Assembly (NCBI GenBank): GCA_951213105.1 | Contig: OX578137.1 | Span: 81,551,410 to 81,615,409 of the forward strand | DNA: 64,000 nt | Source: Amaurobius ferox | Taxonomy: Eukaryota > Arthropoda > Arachnida > Araneae > Amaurobiidae | Reading direction: 5' to 3' | In this document: piece by piece, positions 58,471-64,000 of the stretch | Position numbering within the stretch: the stretch's first letter is position 1 | Layout of the letters: each line of letters opens with the position of its first letter | Program-made: the position numbers and the translations under genes | Notes under the pieces: model-generated | Database searches by the model: none | Told to the model about the DNA's origin: nothing | The model's input: the letters and a program-made list of their open reading frames with translations, nothing else

Positions 58471-59784
58471 GAAAAATTATTTCAATTCACTGACATGTTT
58501 TCCATACTAAAAATAGGTTTATTTTATTAATATTATAGAAAGGAATATACATTTTAAAATCACATTTATATATTACACGTTTTATAAATTAATTTCTGAT
58601 TTTCTGGGAGGGGTCGTGGAAATGTTCTCGTGGTGATGAGTGGGCTGCAATATACAGTGGACTAATCTTCAATTGGTGCATTATGCCTACAAAGTTGGCG
58701 CCATGAAAAGCTCGCAAAGCAAACGATATGGAGTCTGAGGAAATTTCCCCCGAATTGCGATGGTAGTTCCGGAGTGTTGGTGAGCGTTAGGGTACAGGGG
58801 GTGAATCCCCCTAGTCAAAATCAATGTACATGTACTCAACTCGTCAATCCGGATCCACCAGTCGATAGTCATGGCTTGTCAAATTGATCTATGTATGATT
58901 TAGGGGAAAACGTGGAGTTTTATTGCAACAAAAGTTTCATTTTACCGTTAAACAAGTTTACCAATAAGTTCAAATGTGTTTATATTTTGAATAAATTTCC
59001 TTTTAAATTTTGAAGTTCAGAAAAGCAATTAAAAGATGGTGTAGGCGATCGATTTAATTTGTGAGGTGTTCCTAGCTTTCAAAGCTTCAATTTCCGGTAT
59101 ATGCCAATACTTGTACACTTGACATCATTTCAGCAGAACCGATTTTGATTTTTAAATAATAAACTTACTTTTCCCACAGTGCAATAAGATATGACAAGAA
59201 CATTAACGATTTTCAAAATAATTGACTAGAAGAATTATCGAGGCAGGAGTTAAAATTATGAATATAGACGCGGTCTTTGAAGGGATTGAATGGAGGAGAC
59301 AAAACATCGCCCTCCAAAGTAATAACTGTAAAATACGGTACGGTAAAAAATATATTACTAAATTTCATTCATTAAAAAAGTGGTGACAATTTCAAACAGA
59401 ATTTTAAATTTTCTTTGAAATTTTTCCCATTTCAATACTGCAAGTTAAGGAAATAATACTTCCCTTCAGTCTACATTATAAGATTTTAGTGCAGTGTTTC
59501 AAACAAACATTTTTTTTAGTTCTGGAGATATATTGATATTTAATAACTTAAAAAAGAAAATTTGCAATTTCTTTTATTGATATTTTCTTGAAAGTTTTCA
59601 GTTTATGCGACACCTTTTGAGAACTCTTACTCCCTAAAATTCGCCCCTGATGCTATACCATTTTGGATAAGTCAAGATTTAACTTAATTGTATATCAGAA
59701 GTGGATGCACCAACAGACTGATCACCTCTGTTCTATTACAACAATGTTATTATGACATCTAAATGTAATAGAAAATTAAAAATA
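58471..59784. other. non-coding stretch with one GC-richer patch
   Basis: Bases 58600-58860 are GC-richer (for example GGGGGTGAATCCCCCTAG near 58797, a small hairpin GGGGG/CCCCC). No gene recognised. Confidence 0.4.
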
Positions 59785-59875
59785 AAATTAAATACCACTT
59801 CAGGTATTAAAATAAAATTACATGCAATTTCAAGTATTCTAATAAAATTTTATGCGACTTCAGGTAATAAAGTAA
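59785..59875. repeat. ~30-bp minisatellite interrupted by F4
   Basis: Three units of AAAATTAAATACCACTTC plus AGGTATT type lie at about 59785-59875. A fourth related unit TATATGCGACTTCAAGTATA lies on the far side of F4 at about 61714-61733. Confidence 0.7.
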
Positions 59876-59883
59876 TATGATAA

Positions 59884-61712
59884 AACTAGCCGAAAACCCG
59901 TTGAACATCAAAGGTCTCACAATAAGCAACCCTTGAATAACGTAAATTTTTTAATAATTCGCGTTTCACATTTATTCGACAAATCGAATATTTTGGTGTG
60001 CAGAACTCCCTAAAGAAGAAAATATTGTGAAACTAAATTTCCGCATTTCTTCCTTTCAAATTACCTACCCGTACACCACATTAAAGTCTATCTCATCCCG
60101 ATGCACCCCTATATTATTGTTTCGCCTTTGGAACTTTTTTCTGTAAAGCACATTCATAAATGACCATTTTTGAAAAATTTCGTTTGTCTTGTGTGTTTTA
60201 TCAGATGATTGGCCCATATACCAAATATCAAGTCTCTATTACATTTAAAAGGAAGCGTGCCTCATTTATTCAGGTAATCGAACATTTTAGTGTGCGCACC
60301 CCTTAAAGTAGCAAATATTGGAAATCTGAATTTCACACTTTCTTCCTTTCAAACTATCTACCCTTACACCAAATTTGATATCTTTATCTCATTCCGAAGC
60401 ATGGTTTTTAACAATTCACTTTTCGAAAGTTTTACTCTGGAGCCCCTCCTTAAACGAACATTTTTGAAAAACTATATTCGTCTTGCGTGTTTCCGTGAAA
60501 CGATTAGCCCATATACCAAATTTCAAGCCTCTATTAAATTTTAGAGCAGCGTTTTCTCATTTTTTCTGTAAATCGAACATTTTGGTGTGCGGCACCCCCT
60601 TAAGTAGAAAATATGGGAAATCTGAAATTGTACACTTTCTTCCCTTCGAACCATACACCATACACCATTTACCATATACCAACCCACACACCATTTACCA
60701 TATACCAACCCCTACAGCATATTTGAAGTCTTTACCTCATTGCAAAGCATACTTTCCCTTCATTTCACTTTTCGATAGTTTTAGTGTGCGGCACCCCCCT
60801 AAGTAAAAAATACTGAAAATCTGAAATTGCACACTTTCTCCTTTTCAAACGATTTACCTATACACCAAATTTGAAGTCTCTATATCATTGCAAAGTATGC
60901 TTTCCTATCATTTCACTTTTCGAGCGTTTTGGTATGTGGCACCCCCTTAAGTAGAAAATATTGGAAATCTGAAATTTCACACTTTCTGCCTTTCAAACTG
61001 TCTACCCTTACACCAAATTTGATATCTCTATCTCATTCTGAAGCATGGTTTTTTATCAATTCTTTTTTCGAACGTTTTACTCTGGAGCACCCCCCTTGAA
61101 CGAACATTTTTGAAAAACTATATTCGTCTTGCGTGTTTCCGTCAAATGATTAGCCTATATACCAAATTTCAAGCCTCTATCGAATTTTAAAGGAGCCTTT
61201 TCTCATTTATTCGGTAAATCGAGCATTTTGGTGTGCGGCAACCCCTTAAGTGCAAAATATTGAAAATATGAAATTACACACTTTCTTCCTTTTGAACAGT
61301 TTACCCATACACTAAATTTGAAGTCTCTGTCTCATCGCAAAATATGCTTTCATATCATTTTACTTTTCGAACGTTTGGGTGTGCGGCACCCCCTTAAGTA
61401 GAAAATATCGGAAATCTGAAATTACACACTTTCTTCCCTTCGAACGGTTTACCTATACACCAAATTTGAAGTTTCTATCGCATCGCAAAGAGTGCTTTCC
61501 CTTCATTTCACTTTCTGAACGTTTTGTCGTGGGGCACCCCCTCTAGAGAACGTTTTCGAAAAATTCGATTTTTTCAGGGGGTTTTATCGAGCGACTGAGC
61601 CGTGTACCAAATTGCAAGTCTCTATATAAGTGCCTAAAAAAAGAGTGACAGACAGACATACAGACGGACAGACAGACAGACGGACACTTGGCAATCAGTA
61701 TATATAGATAGA
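59884..61712 (+). mobile_element. repeat family F4, ~1.8 kb of ~148-bp modules
   Basis: Starts CTAGCCGAAAACCCGTTGAA and ends AGAGTGACAGACAGACATAC, GACGGACACTTGGCAATCAG and TATATATAGATAGA. The interior is a tandem array. Type A modules contain GTGTGCGGCACCCCCTTAAG, ACACTTTCTTCC and ACACCAAATTTGAAGTCTCT. Type B modules contain CTCTGGAGC, GAACATTTTTGAAAAACTAT, GTCTTGCGTGTTTCCGT and ACCAAATTTCAAGCCTCTAT. A-phrases fall at about 59996, 60290, 60586, 60783, 60931, 61230 and 61378, so spacings cluster at about 148 or 297. Open frames here (60290-60544, 60483-60806) are not genes. Confidence 0.8.
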
Positions 61713-61733
61713 TTATATGCGACTTCAAGTATA

Positions 61734-62508
61734 AATTTATTACTAGTAACCTTGGTCATTTTCAGTATGCATTTTAAATAACTATACCATTATAAGCTCT
61801 GTCTTACATATAAACATACTTAAGTTTCACATGCATTTACCTTTTACGAAATACGAAATAGCATTTTCAAAGAATAGTTTGCAGCAAATATTTGCATATA
61901 TATTTCCCAAGACAAACGTTGAACAAAAATAGTTCTTGCCAACTTGAATACATGTTTTTCTTACAAATCTTTCGGGTATTCACTTTCAAATTCCTTGCAC
62001 TGTATATTGGATAAAAAAGTGTATGGTTTAGAACAGAAACTTGCAATATAAAAATGTCTTATCGAGATTAGGGAAATTTGGATGCACGAAGTTATAGTAT
62101 TATAGTGACATTTTCTAAACATGGTATTTAAATGTTTTATGATTACTTATTTTTACTGGAGTACATGATATGTAATCTATAGAAATAATGTAAATAATGT
62201 TTCTAAATATTTCTTCCAGAAATGTGTTTCTTGCAATTCGTCCAAAGCTTGCTTTTCGGCATCTTCTCAAAATTCAGAGACTGACCAAAATTTAAGTATC
62301 CACGCTTAGTGCCCAGCCTTCTGGTGACATATATATCAGTCGAAAGAACCACATTTATAGTACAAATATATGAAATAGGGTTGTTTCAAAAATTCTCAAC
62401 AAAGATCAATTTAGCGTCGCAACTGCTGTGAAAATGACTAAAATTCGCATACACAACAATTGTATAGACGGCTAATTAAATAACCGATGTGGTGTAATTT
62501 ATCTAATG
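61734..62508. other. AT-rich non-coding stretch
   Basis: Nothing recognised. Confidence 0.45.

Positions 62509-62597
<89 letters not shown>
62509..62597. repeat. (TA)n microsatellite
   Basis: About 89 bp of TA repeat with one CATA interruption. Directly followed by TGTTTGTGCCTGATGAAGGG. Confidence 0.97.

Positions 62598-64000
<1,403 letters not shown>

Noticed and set aside
60290..60806. 84- and 107-codon frames
   Set aside because: They lie inside the F4 modular array and are not conserved between modules.

Overview
This window reads as non-coding, repeat-dense nuclear DNA of an animal, most likely an arthropod and possibly an arachnid. The base composition is strongly AT-rich. There are tRNA-derived SINEs ending in (CAA)n, a 5S rRNA sequence of arthropod type, Tc1/mariner-type transposase relics, a reverse-transcriptase retroelement relic, and many (TA)n and (GACA)n microsatellites. 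The taxon is an inference. I found no convincing host protein-coding gene. Nearly every open frame is a shadow of a repeat or of (TA)n read as Tyr-Ile. One 200-base N gap lies at 70-269.

Layout. 0-4 kb: a Tc1-like DD34E transposase pseudogene split by (TA)n, a truncated transposase-like coding fragment, a 217-bp (TA)n block, and a second DDE transposase relic with an internal deletion. 4-13 kb: mostly featureless AT-rich DNA with degenerate tandem repeats, one old fragment of repeat family F2 and one SINE. 13-21 kb: two F2 copies, a SINE of another family, an old copy of repeat family F1, and a composite 5S rRNA-tRNA SINE flanked by a matching target duplication. 24-30 kb: an F3 repeat hit by a SINE with an exact 10-bp target duplication, a 64-nt palindrome, and a reverse-transcriptase pseudogene bracketed by inverted repeats of about 265 bp. 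30-36 kb: one F2 copy inserted into another, then an intact-looking F1 copy. 36-43 kb: several local tandem duplications and a SINE. 45-52 kb: three F1 copies, a 430-bp mariner-derived miniature element, a snap-back repeat, and an F1 copy split by a 2-kb element that itself carries a head-to-tail SINE array with 245-bp monomers. 52-64 kb: a further F1 copy, a 32-bp minisatellite, a diverged SINE, a repeat built of ~148-bp modules, and two long (TA)n tracts.

The most interesting signals are: (1) the composite 5S-tRNA SINE, whose tRNA B box is missing; (2) the reverse transcriptase inside long, nearly identical inverted repeats; (3) two unrelated-looking dispersed families (F1 and F2) with the same end architecture, namely a 5' palindrome, subterminal inverted repeats, a (GACA)n tract and a 3' terminal hairpin, which fits the non-autonomous Helentron (HINE) plan; and (4) nested insertions that give exact element boundaries without target duplication. 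F1 to F4 are labels used only here.
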